This document shows positions 1 to 9,028 of a stretch of DNA of 64,000 nt, one piece after another; positions within the stretch are counted from its first letter, which is position 1, and every line of letters starts with the position of its first letter. The notes beneath the pieces are model-generated. The model saw only the letters and a program-made list of their open reading frames with translations, was not told the origin of the DNA and ran no database searches. A program made the position numbers and the translations under genes. The stretch is from Gammaproteobacteria bacterium (lineage in GTDB: Bacteria > Pseudomonadota > Gammaproteobacteria > Pseudomonadales > Cellvibrionaceae): positions 74,784-138,783 of the forward strand of contig JAGKWO010000007.1 in assembly GCA_021151835.1 (NCBI GenBank), in the 5' to 3' direction.

Positions 1-2
1 TT

Positions 3-1052
3 AATTTATTAAAACAATTGCCTATTCTGACCCTCACTCCACAGTGCGCGGGCCCTTATATATCCCTGGGTTTGGTGCTGGCAAAGGAACCGGATGGCGG
101 CAATTTAAATGCGTCGGTACATCGTTTGTGCGTACACTCCAATGATGAAATGACGATTTCTATTTTTCCCGGGCATCATCTCGGCTCGCTTTACGAGGCG
201 GCATTGAGTAAAGGGGAAAGCTTGCCTATATCCATTAACCTCGGGCTGGATCCGGCGGTTTATTATGGATCCTGCTTGACCGAACCGCTGTGCAGGAAAG
301 GTGAATGCGAGCTGGATATTATCGGCGGCTTGCGCGGCGCTGCGGTTAATCTCTCCGATTGTTTAACGGTGAATACTGAATGCCTTAGTCATGCCGAAAT
401 TATTATTGAAGCTGAAATTACAGCACGCCAGATTCCGGAAAACCAGATAAATCCCGGCAATGGTTCTATGCCAGAATTTTTAGGCTATCAGGGCCACATT
501 CCGCCAGGATTAACGTGCCCGATAGTCAAAGTGAAAGCGATCACTCATCGCACCAATCCTATTTATCAAACGGTAATTGGCCCGGGTCTGGAGCAATCCG
601 AATTGCAATCCATCACTCCGGAGCTGGCAACGCGCGGCTTCCTTAAACAGCACTTCCCGATTGAAGTAAAAGACGTTTTTTACAATACAGCGGGCGGTGG
701 TTTATTAATGGCAGTGTTGCAAGTGCACAAGCACGACCCTGATGATGACCAGCTTGCGGTGCAAGCGGCACTCAAGGTGCTGGGATTGGTACCGCCATTA
801 AAACATTTATTTCTAATTGATGAAGATGTAAATGCGCATTCAGCCGAGGACTTGTTTTGGGCGCTGACCACCCGTTTCCAGGCCGATATAGATACCCATT
901 ATCTTGATAATGAAAAACCCTTTCGTATGGATCCGTCGCAATCGCCCGAGTATCGTAAAAACACCGCCAATCCGGCAGTCAGTGTAAAAGCGCTATTTGA
1001 TTGCACCGTGCCCTGGGGAATGCGTAGCAAGTTCAAGCGTCCTTTTGTTTGA
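3..1052 (+). CDS. UbiD-family prenylated-FMN decarboxylase, 5' truncated by window edge
   Basis: The reading frame is open to the left edge, so about the first 100 residues of a protein usually near 450-500 residues are missing. The visible start (PILTLTPQCAGPYISLGLV) matches the UbiD core just after its N-terminal region, and LIDEDVNAHSAEDLFWALTT is the family signature DEDVDVxDxxxVxWALxTR. UbiD enzymes decarboxylate or carboxylate aromatic and alpha,beta-unsaturated acids using prenylated FMN made by UbiX, which is not in the window. The next genes encode an electron-transfer flavoprotein, and a lipid-type export module follows. This argues for a specialised pathway rather than ubiquinone synthesis, although housekeeping UbiD cannot be fully excluded. 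Confidence 0.85.
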   Translation, partial: NLLKQLPILTLTPQCAGPYISLGLVLAKEPDGGNLNASVHRLCVHSNDEMTISIFPGHHLGSLYEAALSKGESLPISINLGLDPAVYYGSCLTEPLCRKGECELDIIGGLRGAAVNLSDCLTVNTECLSHAEIIIEAEITARQIPENQINPGNGSMPEFLGYQGHIPPGLTCPIVKVKAITHRTNPIYQTVIGPGLEQSELQSITPELATRGFLKQHFPIEVKDVFYNTAGGGLLMAVLQVHKHDPDDDQLAVQAALKVLGLVPPLKHLFLIDEDVNAHSAEDLFWALTTRFQADIDTHYLDNEKPFRMDPSQSPEYRKNTANPAVSVKALFDCTVPWGMRSKFKRPFV

Positions 1053-1123
1053 TAAAAATAATTGTCAATACATCAATCGCCAGTATTTGTGAATTAAATA
1101 AGCTAGAGCCAGGGATAGTGATT

Positions 1124-1873
1124 ATGAAAATTCTTGTTCCGCAAAAATATGTCACGGATATTGGTGTTGTTCCTGTAAGTGGCAGTTATAACCTTTCTGC
1201 GCGCGATGCAGCAAAAAATATTAATCCATTCTGTGCCATCGCTCTTGAAGAGGCTGTACGGCTCAGAGGTCGGGCATCGGTCACTGAAATTGTCGTTGTT
1301 ACTGTCGGGGATAAGGACTGCCAAAAGTTATTAAGTAAATCATTGGCGTGTGGTGCGGACCGCGCAATACTCGTAGAAACAACTGCCGATGACTCACTAT
1401 TGCCATTGGATATTGCGTGCATATTGCAAAATTTAATTGCAGTGGAGAATCCGGATTTGATATTGATGGGTAAGCAATCCGTTGATTACGATAATAATCA
1501 GGTAGGGCAAATGCTATCGGCTTTGCTTGATTGGCCGTTGGTTAATGCGGCCTCCAAATTGTCATTGGAAGATAAAATTGTCACGGTGGAACATGAAGTG
1601 GATGACGGTGAGCAAACGCATACATTTCTGTTGCCAGGTATCGTGACTGTGGATTTGCATATTAACGAACCTCGCTCACCTGGGCTCGCGGACATTGTGA
1701 AAGCGAGATCCAAGCCTGTTGATACTTATTCCTGTTCTGATTTTTTATCGGAGCAGCGTCAGCATCTGGAAGTAATAGATGTCTATGCCCCGCAACGGGA
1801 TATCGTAATTAAAATGTTGGATGATGTTAAAGATCTGGCTGAAATAATCAAGACACATGCTTACAGTCAATGA
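1124..1873 (+). CDS. etfB: Electron transfer flavoprotein beta subunit
   Basis: This 249-residue protein starts at MKILVPQKYV, preceded by AGGG about nine bases upstream; an earlier in-frame TTG would add a non-homologous leader. The ETF beta fold is clear: MGKQSVDYDNNQVGQMLSAL is the conserved segment around the nucleotide-binding region, and the C-terminal part carries the KARSKP stretch. ETF beta pairs with ETF alpha to take electrons from acyl-CoA-type or related flavin dehydrogenases and pass them to a quinone oxidoreductase. It sits between the UbiD-like gene and etfA in one transcription direction. No dehydrogenase partner is visible here, so its electron donor probably lies to the left of the window or elsewhere. 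Confidence 0.88.
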   Translation: MKILVPQKYVTDIGVVPVSGSYNLSARDAAKNINPFCAIALEEAVRLRGRASVTEIVVVTVGDKDCQKLLSKSLACGADRAILVETTADDSLLPLDIACILQNLIAVENPDLILMGKQSVDYDNNQVGQMLSALLDWPLVNAASKLSLEDKIVTVEHEVDDGEQTHTFLLPGIVTVDLHINEPRSPGLADIVKARSKPVDTYSCSDFLSEQRQHLEVIDVYAPQRDIVIKMLDDVKDLAEIIKTHAYSQ

Positions 1874-1927
1874 GCCTGCAAAACATTTTCCTCAAAAATG
1901 GCCAGTGAACATTTACAGGGTGGTTTT

Positions 1928-2875
1928 ATGCGTATTTTAATTATCGCTGAACACGATGGTAGTTCGTTAAAGGACGAGTTTTATAAAGTTCTTGGTGGCG
2001 TAAAACAGCTAACTCCCGATATTGATGTGCTGGTGACGGGGTTTCGATGCACGGTTATATGCGAACAACTATCCGGCTTAAGTAGCATCAAAAAAATTCT
2101 ATTGATAGATAACCCGGTATTTAGTCAGCAATCCGAAGATGCTATAGCAAAATCGATTAAAGATCTGGCAAATGAATACACGCATATCTTTTGCTCGACA
2201 TCCTCGTTTGGAAAATCTGTTATTCCACGTCTGGCCGCGTATTTGAAAGTGGCCGCAATAACGGGCGTTTCAGCGATTGAATCGGCGGATACTTTTGTAC
2301 GACCTATTTATGCGGGAAGGCTATTAACGCGTGTTAAAAGCCTGGACGCAATAAAAATAGTCACGTTATTAGGTTCTGCATTTCCATTGTCAGATACTTC
2401 CGTTCATCGCTGCGACGTTGAAGTACCAGTGGTTTATTTGGAAAACAATAATATCCATGTACAATCGCAAACACATTTTGTAAGTGAAAAGCGCAATCAT
2501 TCCAAGCGCAAACCGTTGCAGTCTGCCCAGGTTATCGTGTCCGCTGGGCGCGGTTTGGGATCCAAGGAAAATTTTGATGAGCTGGAAACGCTTGCCGATA
2601 AACTGGATGCTGCAGTGGGCGCAACCCGGGCGGTGGTTGACGCCGGTTGGTTGACCAACGATAAGCAAATAGGCCAAACAGCAAAAATAGTCGCACCCGA
2701 ATTGTATATTGCATTGGGGATATCCGGTGCTACGCAACATTTAGCCGGGATGAAAGATTCCAGAATTATTATCGCTATTAATAAAGATTCCAATGCGCCT
2801 ATCTTTCAGGTGGCCAATTACGGTTTGGTGGGTGATCTTAGCGAAGTCCTGCCGCGTTTAAATGCAATGCTTTAA
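1928..2875 (+). CDS. etfA: Electron transfer flavoprotein alpha subunit
   Basis: This 315-residue subunit starts at MRILIIAEHDG behind an ACAGGGTGG ribosome-binding region. The C-terminal third is the FAD-binding domain: VSAGRGLGSKENF, then ATRAVVDAGW, then the YIALGISGATQHLAGM loop that holds FAD, and finally NKDSNAPIFQVANYGLVGDL. The N-terminal half is more divergent than in housekeeping EtfA proteins, which suggests a specialised copy. It follows etfB after 54 bases, the usual beta-alpha order. It probably works with the neighbouring UbiD-like enzyme and flavodoxin in a dedicated redox pathway; that link is inference from context. Confidence 0.88.
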   Translation: MRILIIAEHDGSSLKDEFYKVLGGVKQLTPDIDVLVTGFRCTVICEQLSGLSSIKKILLIDNPVFSQQSEDAIAKSIKDLANEYTHIFCSTSSFGKSVIPRLAAYLKVAAITGVSAIESADTFVRPIYAGRLLTRVKSLDAIKIVTLLGSAFPLSDTSVHRCDVEVPVVYLENNNIHVQSQTHFVSEKRNHSKRKPLQSAQVIVSAGRGLGSKENFDELETLADKLDAAVGATRAVVDAGWLTNDKQIGQTAKIVAPELYIALGISGATQHLAGMKDSRIIIAINKDSNAPIFQVANYGLVGDLSEVLPRLNAML

Positions 2876-2897
2876 AGAAATTACGCGCCAAAAAAAT

Positions 2898-2925
2898 GAT
2901 ATACCCAAAAAGTGAGGGGTATATC
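2898..2925. promoter_or_regulatory. Perfect 9-bp inverted repeat between etfA and the flavodoxin gene
   Basis: GATATACCC (2898-2906) is repeated as GGGTATATC (2917-2925) with a ten-base spacer. No T-run follows, so it is not a standard intrinsic terminator. Its place just upstream of the flavodoxin gene fits an operator or an mRNA-processing hairpin. Confidence 0.45.
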
Positions 2926-2960
2926 GCTCACCCAAATTTCCCTCTGTGCAACAATCCACT

Positions 2961-3674
2961 ATGAATAAAATAGCCCGAAGGCAATTTATTAATGCTTGTT
3001 ACAAGGTTGGTCTTTTTATCGGACTCACATCATTGGCAAGCAGATTAACGATTCAGCACAGCGTGGCGCAAACCTCTATGAGCACTGATTCTGGATTAGT
3101 CGATAACGTCGATACAAAAAGTAACAGGAAAAATTCACCAGCCCGTGTGTTAGTGGTATATGCCAGCCAGTTCGGTTCAACTGGCGGTGTTGCCGAGCGC
3201 GTATCGAGCCAGTTGGCTGCTAATGGCCATCAGGTTGAGGTGAAGCAGGTGGATCATGTTGAATCTCTGGATGGATACGATGCGATTATTATCGGTGGTG
3301 CTATTCAATATGACCGCTGGATGACCCCGGCGCGCAAATTTGTAGAGATATATAAAACGCAGCTTGCGAAAATACCTTGTGCCTGTTTTTTTGTTTGTTT
3401 GACGCTGTCTCGCACCGATGAGAAGTCTCTTGCCCGGGCGCGGGTTTACGCACAGAAAATTGCTGCACTTTTTCCTGCAAACCCATTATCTGTCCAGGGT
3501 TTCGCCGGCGTCCTTGATTACAGTAAAATGTCTTTTGCTACACGAATGTTTGCAAAAACATTGATGGCGATTATTGGTGTAAAAGAAGGGGATTATCGCA
3601 ATTGGCCAGCGGTAGATGGCTGGTCCAACACCATGGCCTCTGTTCTGCTTGAAAAAAATATCCGCCAAAAATAA
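2961..3674 (+). CDS. Exported flavodoxin-domain protein (HemG-like)
   Basis: The 237-residue product has a twin-arginine-like leader (ARRQFINACYKVGLFIGL) followed by a Ser/Thr-rich stretch and a flavodoxin fold. VVYASQFGSTGGVAERV is the FMN phosphate-binding loop, and the middle segment IIIGGAIQYDRWMTPARKFV resembles the flavodoxin domain of menaquinone-dependent protoporphyrinogen oxidase (HemG). The C-terminal RNWPAVDGWSN also matches that family. A flavodoxin carrying an export signal is unusual because most are cytoplasmic; the RR motif followed by a hydrophobic run suggests Tat export of the folded FMN protein or an N-terminal membrane anchor. It lies between etfA and the membrane and export genes, so it may carry electrons for a reaction on the same pathway. 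Start chosen at MNKIARRQF. Confidence 0.7.
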   Translation: MNKIARRQFINACYKVGLFIGLTSLASRLTIQHSVAQTSMSTDSGLVDNVDTKSNRKNSPARVLVVYASQFGSTGGVAERVSSQLAANGHQVEVKQVDHVESLDGYDAIIIGGAIQYDRWMTPARKFVEIYKTQLAKIPCACFFVCLTLSRTDEKSLARARVYAQKIAALFPANPLSVQGFAGVLDYSKMSFATRMFAKTLMAIIGVKEGDYRNWPAVDGWSNTMASVLLEKNIRQK

Positions 3675-3837
3675 ATTTAAAATTATTTAGTTAAATCTAT
3701 CAAATTATAAATTTCTCATTAAATACGACCTGCTCCAAGGGACAGGTCACATTTATCCTCCCAGCTGTTTAAATCTCCTCCGCAAATATTATTTGGCTCT
3801 GGCCGGTGTTGCCAGACTTATATTTATGGAGAAAAAA

Positions 3838-4344
3838 ATGGCGTTGCGCATAATCAAAATTTTATTGGTGTTTTCAATTGCTGCCTGGGCGTTGGTAAAT
3901 GCGGTTGGCAATATTATGTTTTATGATGAATGGATAAAGATTGTTGCGCATGTAATGGCAGTAGAAAATGTCCAATACGATGGTCATCCGTCAGGCCGCG
4001 CAATGAACTCTCCTGTTCTGCATACAATTGGATATGCATTTATTTATTTGCCGAAATTCATTACCGGAATTTTATGTTTGATTGCAGTCAATGCGCTGTG
4101 GAAAGCTCGACGTGACACCGCAATTAATTTTGAGAAAGCCAAGTATTATTTTTATGTCGGTTGCGGTGTATCCATATTTAGTTTGATTTTTGGTTTTCTG
4201 GTTGTTGCCGGGGCAATGTTCAGCCCGGGCGGAAAGCCAAGCGAGTTGGTACAGGGCTTTCACAGCTTTGTATCGGTATATGTAGTTTCTATTGGTATGG
4301 CATTGCTGTTTGTTGCTATTCCGGAACCTAAAGAAGGTCAATAA
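3838..4344 (+). CDS. DUF2165-like small integral membrane protein
   Basis: This 168-residue protein has about four hydrophobic helices and a loop containing DEWIKIVAHVMAV followed by HTIGYAFIYLPKFITGILC, the pattern I associate with the DUF2165 family of predicted membrane proteins. A GGAG sits right before the chosen ATG; two upstream in-frame starts are possible but lack such a site. Family function is unknown. It lies 33 bases before the secreted CrtC-like gene and probably belongs to the same transcription unit. Confidence 0.6.
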   Translation: MALRIIKILLVFSIAAWALVNAVGNIMFYDEWIKIVAHVMAVENVQYDGHPSGRAMNSPVLHTIGYAFIYLPKFITGILCLIAVNALWKARRDTAINFEKAKYYFYVGCGVSIFSLIFGFLVVAGAMFSPGGKPSELVQGFHSFVSVYVVSIGMALLFVAIPEPKEGQ

Positions 4345-4377
4345 ACATATCTGTACTAAGTGGGGCTGCTAATAATC

Positions 4378-5535
4378 ATGAATAATAAATGGTTTAAATT
4401 ATTTTTCTGGGTTTCAATACTAAATTTGTGTTGTGCGCCTTTCGCCGGTGCCGGCCAGGATTTTAGAAAAATTTTAACGCAATTGGATGCGTTTCACCCT
4501 CCGCTTCCGGGAGATTCTAAAAATCATCTGTATAAAGAGTGGCATTATTTTTCGATGAGCAGTAAAACCGGTGATTTCACTTTCAGTACTATTTTTACTA
4601 TGGAAGGTGACACCAATGACGTAACCAAAAGCTATGCATTGAAAATTGAAAACTATCAGACGTCGGTGAAAAGTGATTTGACTCTGGATGTTTATCCTAT
4701 CGATGCCGCTAAATGGTTTTCTACCAAGCCGGATTATTACCTGGATAAAAACTCTATTTCCTACGATGGCAAGGCGTATCACATTTATACCGAATCAGCC
4801 GACGGTAAGGTTGTGTTCGATGCGAAATGGAAGCCATTGTTAAAACCTGAAAAAGCCGTTGCATTGCCAATGCAATCTTCTGATACCTCCACTCCTCACG
4901 TAATGAATTGGTTAATTGCTTCTGCCAAGTTGGAAGTCGAAGGTCGTTTGATTGTGGAAAAAGGTACACCTGCTGAGAAGGTATATCAATTTAAAGACGG
5001 GCGTGGATACCACGATCACAACTGGGGTTATTGGGATTGGGCTGATAACTTTGGATGGGATTGGGGCCAGGCTGTTGAAAAAGAAGGTGTTCCATGCAAG
5101 CAAAAAACCGGACGTTGGAAGCACTCCTGTAAAAAGCAAAAGCGCCATGCACTCGCATTGTTGAACATGACTGATAGCGGTGATAATGAAGTTCACTCCA
5201 GCGTGCTCAAATTGTGGGCAGATGAAGAGAAGATAAAAACATTTACTGATTCTGAATTTAGCCTAAAGCATAAATTAATGTCCATTCCGGAAATTCCCGG
5301 ATACTACATTCCAGAAACCAATTTCATTAGTGCAACTTCAGGCCGTGATCGCCTGGATATCGTATTTAAAACACAAAGCTACTTCCCTATTTACCTGCCA
5401 ATTGAAAATGGTTACAGAATTATTTGGGAATTGAAGGGGAATTTCGAAGTAACCGGTTTTGTTAAAGGCAAAGCAATTAAATTTGTCACCGACGGTTCAA
5501 TGGAATATTTGGGCGCACCGTTGTTTAATAATTAA
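4378..5535 (+). CDS. Secreted CrtC/AttH-like lipocalin-type protein
   Basis: The 385-residue product begins with a signal peptide (KLFFWVSILNLCCAPFAGA). The central segment GYHDHNWGYWDWADNFGWDWG is the hallmark of the hydroxyneurosporene synthase (CrtC)/AttH family, a double lipocalin-like fold; CrtC itself hydrates a carotenoid double bond. After the motif there is a Cys-containing basic insertion (VPCKQKTGRWKHSC) that could form a disulphide in the periplasm. The upstream N-terminal beta-rich half (DFTFSTIFTMEG and following) fits the first lipocalin-like domain. Its position directly before an MMPL exporter and a LolA-like carrier suggests it modifies or binds a hydrophobic molecule during export. 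The substrate is not identifiable from sequence. Confidence 0.65.
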   Translation: MNNKWFKLFFWVSILNLCCAPFAGAGQDFRKILTQLDAFHPPLPGDSKNHLYKEWHYFSMSSKTGDFTFSTIFTMEGDTNDVTKSYALKIENYQTSVKSDLTLDVYPIDAAKWFSTKPDYYLDKNSISYDGKAYHIYTESADGKVVFDAKWKPLLKPEKAVALPMQSSDTSTPHVMNWLIASAKLEVEGRLIVEKGTPAEKVYQFKDGRGYHDHNWGYWDWADNFGWDWGQAVEKEGVPCKQKTGRWKHSCKKQKRHALALLNMTDSGDNEVHSSVLKLWADEEKIKTFTDSEFSLKHKLMSIPEIPGYYIPETNFISATSGRDRLDIVFKTQSYFPIYLPIENGYRIIWELKGNFEVTGFVKGKAIKFVTDGSMEYLGAPLFNN

Positions 5536-5769
5536 TTTTGGCAGCGCATTCCCTGTGCGGTAGTTGGTGGGAATCCTGCAGCCTGATATTTTAGGCGCTG
5601 TTTGGATTTGCAGATCTCCGCGTTGTTAACGCAGTAATATGCTTGTCAAGCAGTTAATGTATTGTCGATAAAATTGATGCGCTAATGATGTGGTTGGCGC
5701 ATTAATTTTCTACAAGGATTATCCATTTTTAAAATGGCGTATTAATCAGTGTCTGCAGGAGATTAGGAA

Positions 5770-8157
5770 ATGAAAAAATCTGACTTGCTCGCTCTTAAAT
5801 TTGGCGAGCTTGTGTTAAATAAACGGTGGTGGGTTATTGCTTTGACACTCATCATTGTCACTTTGGCTACTATGGGCGGCGAACGTCTGGTTTTTAACAA
5901 TGACTATCGCGCTTTTTTTAACGGTGATAATCCAGAGCTGCTGGCATTTGAGCATATGGAAAATACTTACAGTGGCCGTGATGAAAACGTGTTTATTGTT
6001 CTCGCACCAAAAAATGGAAATATATTCACTCGTGAAAATCTTGCAGCAGTTGAAAAGTACACTAAAGCTGCATGGCAAACTCCCCATTCTACTCGTGTAG
6101 ATTCCATCACCAATTTTCAAAATTCCCATGCCAATGGTGATGAGCTGATTGTAGAAGAATTGGTTAAGGACGCCGCTTCGCTGTCCGATGCGGAAATAGA
6201 AAATATTCGTAAAACAGCATTGGCTGAACCGTTACTAGTAAAACGTGTTATTTCAGAAAAAGGACACGTTGCTGCGATTAACGTCACTATTCAATTGCCG
6301 GGTATTGATCCTGTTGCAGAAGAGCCTGCAGTGGTGAAATTTTCGCGTGATCTTGCAGCGCAGATTCGCAAGGAAAACCCGGACATGCAGGTCCACCTTA
6401 CGGGGATGGTGATGCTCAATGCGGCGTTTGGCGAAGCGGCAGAGCATGATATGTCAACCTTAATGCCGCTGACGTTCCTGGCATTTCTGGTCAGTATTGT
6501 ATTGCTTACCCGCGGTTGGACCAGCGCGTTCGCATCGTTCTGGTTAATTACTTTTTCAATTATGGCGGCGATGGGTATTGCTGGTTGGTTCCGCATTGAT
6601 CTCACGTCAATTTCCTCATCGGCACCTACGATGATTTTGACATTGGCAATTGCCAATACTGTGCATGTCCTGGTTATTTTTATTAACTACATGCGCAAGG
6701 GATACGATAAGCACAACGCGATGTTGGAAAGTATCCGTTCCAATTGGTATGCCATTGCCATCGTTAATATCACCACCGCGCTTGGCTTTTTCCAAATGAA
6801 TTTCAGTGAGTCGCCAGTATTTCGCGATTTGGGAAATATCGTTGGAATTGGTGTGATGTTTTCATTTGTGCTATCGCTTACATTCTTGCCCGCTCTGATG
6901 ATGGTGCTGCCAATGAAAAAGCCGGCGCTACGTGCAGAAAATGAAGCCGATTCGATGGAAAGCCTGGCTGAGTTTGTCATTAAACATAACAATAAACTCT
7001 TCTGGGGTGTTGGCGGCCTGTGCGTATTTCTAGCCGCTTTTGTGGCGAAAAATGACTTGAATGATGAGTGGATCCAGTATTTTGGCGAGGATATGGAGTT
7101 CCGTCAGGCAACAGATTTCACGACGGAAAACCTTACCGGTGCCTATCGCGTAGATTACTCGTTAAATGCTAAGGAAGCGGATGGTATAAGTGATCCCGAG
7201 TTTTTGCGTAAGGTACAAGCATTCACCGATTGGTACAAACAGCAGCCGGAGGTTGTGCAGGTGAATGCGCTCACCGATATCATTACCCGGCTAAATAAAA
7301 ATATGCACGGTGATGCGCCTGAATATTTAACTATTCCGGAAAATCGTGAGCTTTCTGCGCAATATCTTTTGCTATATGAAATGTCATTGCCCTATGGCCT
7401 GGATTTAAATAACCAGATCAATATGGATAAGTCTGCTACGCGCGTAACGGTGGTGACCAAAAATTTGCCGGTTAAGCAAACGCTTGCATTGGAAGAGCGT
7501 GCGCAAGCCTGGTTGAGCGCTAATGCACCTGAAATTCGGTCGGCAGGAACCGGTTCAACGATTATGTTTGCCCATATTGGTGTACGGAATATTGAAAGCA
7601 TGTTGTGGGGCAGCGTATTCGGGCTGGTAATTATTTCCGGTATTTTGATCTACGCTTTCCGCTCTTTCAAAATTGGTTTCCTCAGTTTAATTCCCAATTT
7701 AATTCCGAGCATTATGGGTTTTGGTTTATGGGGATTACTGGTTGGTGAAGTAGGTTTGGGGCTGGCAACGGTAGCCGGGGTGACCATGGGAATTGTGGTC
7801 GATGATACTGTACATTTTTTGAATAAATATTTGCATGGTCGACGCGATATGGGATTAGGTAGCGAAGATTCCATCCGTTATGCCTTTTCCTCCATGGGCA
7901 CTGCTATGTGGTTCACTACGTTTATTTTAGTGGCGGGCTTTGCAGTTCTTGCGTTCTCATCTTTCAAACTAAACGGCGATATGGGCCTGTTGACTGCGAT
8001 TATTCTGATTTTTGCGTTGATAGGTGATTTCTTTTTATTGCCGCCATTATTAATGAAATTTGACCGCGCACCGGCAACCGCGAAACAAAGCCAGCCAATA
8101 GAGAATGTGGAATTGGATTTGACAACGGGCATTTCCATTGAACCTGCAAAATTTTGA
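5770..8157 (+). CDS. MMPL-family RND exporter
   Basis: This 795-residue protein starts behind AGGAGATTAGGAA. It has the two-fold RND layout: one membrane helix near residue 20, a periplasmic loop to about residue 220, a helix block including TLMPLTFLAFLVSIVLL and the following SSSAPTMILTLAIANTVHVLVI segment, then a second loop (430-600) and a second block. GVTMGIVVDDTVHFLNKY is the conserved helix with the proton-relay Asp pair. MMPL-type RND proteins export lipids, polyketides and hopanoid-like molecules across or out of the inner membrane. The LolA-like gene follows after 15 bases, a pairing that recurs with this exporter class, so they are probably one export machine. Confidence 0.85.
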   Translation: MKKSDLLALKFGELVLNKRWWVIALTLIIVTLATMGGERLVFNNDYRAFFNGDNPELLAFEHMENTYSGRDENVFIVLAPKNGNIFTRENLAAVEKYTKAAWQTPHSTRVDSITNFQNSHANGDELIVEELVKDAASLSDAEIENIRKTALAEPLLVKRVISEKGHVAAINVTIQLPGIDPVAEEPAVVKFSRDLAAQIRKENPDMQVHLTGMVMLNAAFGEAAEHDMSTLMPLTFLAFLVSIVLLTRGWTSAFASFWLITFSIMAAMGIAGWFRIDLTSISSSAPTMILTLAIANTVHVLVIFINYMRKGYDKHNAMLESIRSNWYAIAIVNITTALGFFQMNFSESPVFRDLGNIVGIGVMFSFVLSLTFLPALMMVLPMKKPALRAENEADSMESLAEFVIKHNNKLFWGVGGLCVFLAAFVAKNDLNDEWIQYFGEDMEFRQATDFTTENLTGAYRVDYSLNAKEADGISDPEFLRKVQAFTDWYKQQPEVVQVNALTDIITRLNKNMHGDAPEYLTIPENRELSAQYLLLYEMSLPYGLDLNNQINMDKSATRVTVVTKNLPVKQTLALEERAQAWLSANAPEIRSAGTGSTIMFAHIGVRNIESMLWGSVFGLVIISGILIYAFRSFKIGFLSLIPNLIPSIMGFGLWGLLVGEVGLGLATVAGVTMGIVVDDTVHFLNKYLHGRRDMGLGSEDSIRYAFSSMGTAMWFTTFILVAGFAVLAFSSFKLNGDMGLLTAIILIFALIGDFFLLPPLLMKFDRAPATAKQSQPIENVELDLTTGISIEPAKF

Positions 8158-8172
8158 TTTTTAAGGAACGAT

Positions 8173-8958
8173 ATGAAAAAAGTAAATTGCATTGTAATGA
8201 GTTTAACTGTGCTGTTGGCAATACCAGTAGTTGCACAAACTCCGGAAGAGCAAGGCCTTGCTATCGCGATTGAAGCTGACAAGCGCGATACCGGCTGGGT
8301 AGATCGTAGTTCCGATATCCACATGACCTTGCGTAATGCGCAAGGTGCGGAGAAAACGCGGCAAATTCGTAATATGGTGTTAGAAACAAATGATGATGGC
8401 GATAAGTCATTAACAATTTTTGAAGAGCCACGCGATGTTAAAGGCACCGCTTTTCTAAGTTTCACCCATGCTACCCAAGCGGACGACCAATGGATATTTC
8501 TCCCGGCATTGAACCGCGTAAAACGAATTTCCTCGGGCAATAAGTCAGGGCCATTTATGGGCAGTGAGTTTGCTTATGAGGACTTGAGTTCACCGGAGCT
8601 GGAGAAGTACACGTATAAATATTTGCGCGACGAAACCGTTGACGGCAACGATTGTTATGTCACGGAACGTATCCCACGCTACGAACATTCCGGATATTCG
8701 CGTTTGGTTGAGTGGACCGATAAAAAATTATACCAACCTCGGAAAATTGAATATTACGATCAAAAAAATGCCTTGATCAAAACCCTGACCTTTAGCGAGT
8801 ACAAGCAATTTCTGGATAAGTTCTGGCGCGCACAACTAATGACTATGGTCAGCCACCAAACTAAAAAAAGTACGCTTCTGGAATGGAAAAATGATCAATT
8901 CAATGTGGGGTTGGATAGCCGTAATTTTAGCGATACGGCGTTGAATCGTTTGCGTTAA
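8173..8958 (+). CDS. LolA-like outer-membrane lipoprotein-sorting protein
   Basis: This 261-residue protein has a signal peptide ending near VVAQT, followed by the LolA_like fold: EADKRDTGWVDRSSDIHMTL opens the family, then the beta-strand segment TAFLSFTHATQADDQWIFLP and GPFMGSEFAYEDLS. These proteins form open half-barrels that shuttle a hydrophobic ligand through the periplasm. AAGGAACGAT gives the ribosome-binding site, 15 bases after the MMPL exporter stop. It is the last gene before a strong terminator, so it closes the cluster. It probably accepts the exported molecule from the MMPL protein; the cargo is unknown. Confidence 0.82.
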   Translation: MKKVNCIVMSLTVLLAIPVVAQTPEEQGLAIAIEADKRDTGWVDRSSDIHMTLRNAQGAEKTRQIRNMVLETNDDGDKSLTIFEEPRDVKGTAFLSFTHATQADDQWIFLPALNRVKRISSGNKSGPFMGSEFAYEDLSSPELEKYTYKYLRDETVDGNDCYVTERIPRYEHSGYSRLVEWTDKKLYQPRKIEYYDQKNALIKTLTFSEYKQFLDKFWRAQLMTMVSHQTKKSTLLEWKNDQFNVGLDSRNFSDTALNRLR

Positions 8959-8980
8959 ACACGCTTAATATTGTTGACAT

Positions 8981-9007
8981 AAAAAACCCGCACGTGCGGG
9001 TTTTTTT
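8981..9007 (+). terminator. Intrinsic terminator after the exporter cluster
   Basis: CCCGCA and TGCGGG form a stem with a CG loop, flanked by A6 upstream and T7 downstream. The symmetry lets it work on both strands, which suits the convergent GH30 gene ending at 9029. Confidence 0.9.
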
Positions 9008-9028
9008 ATAAAGCATAAACAGTGGGAA

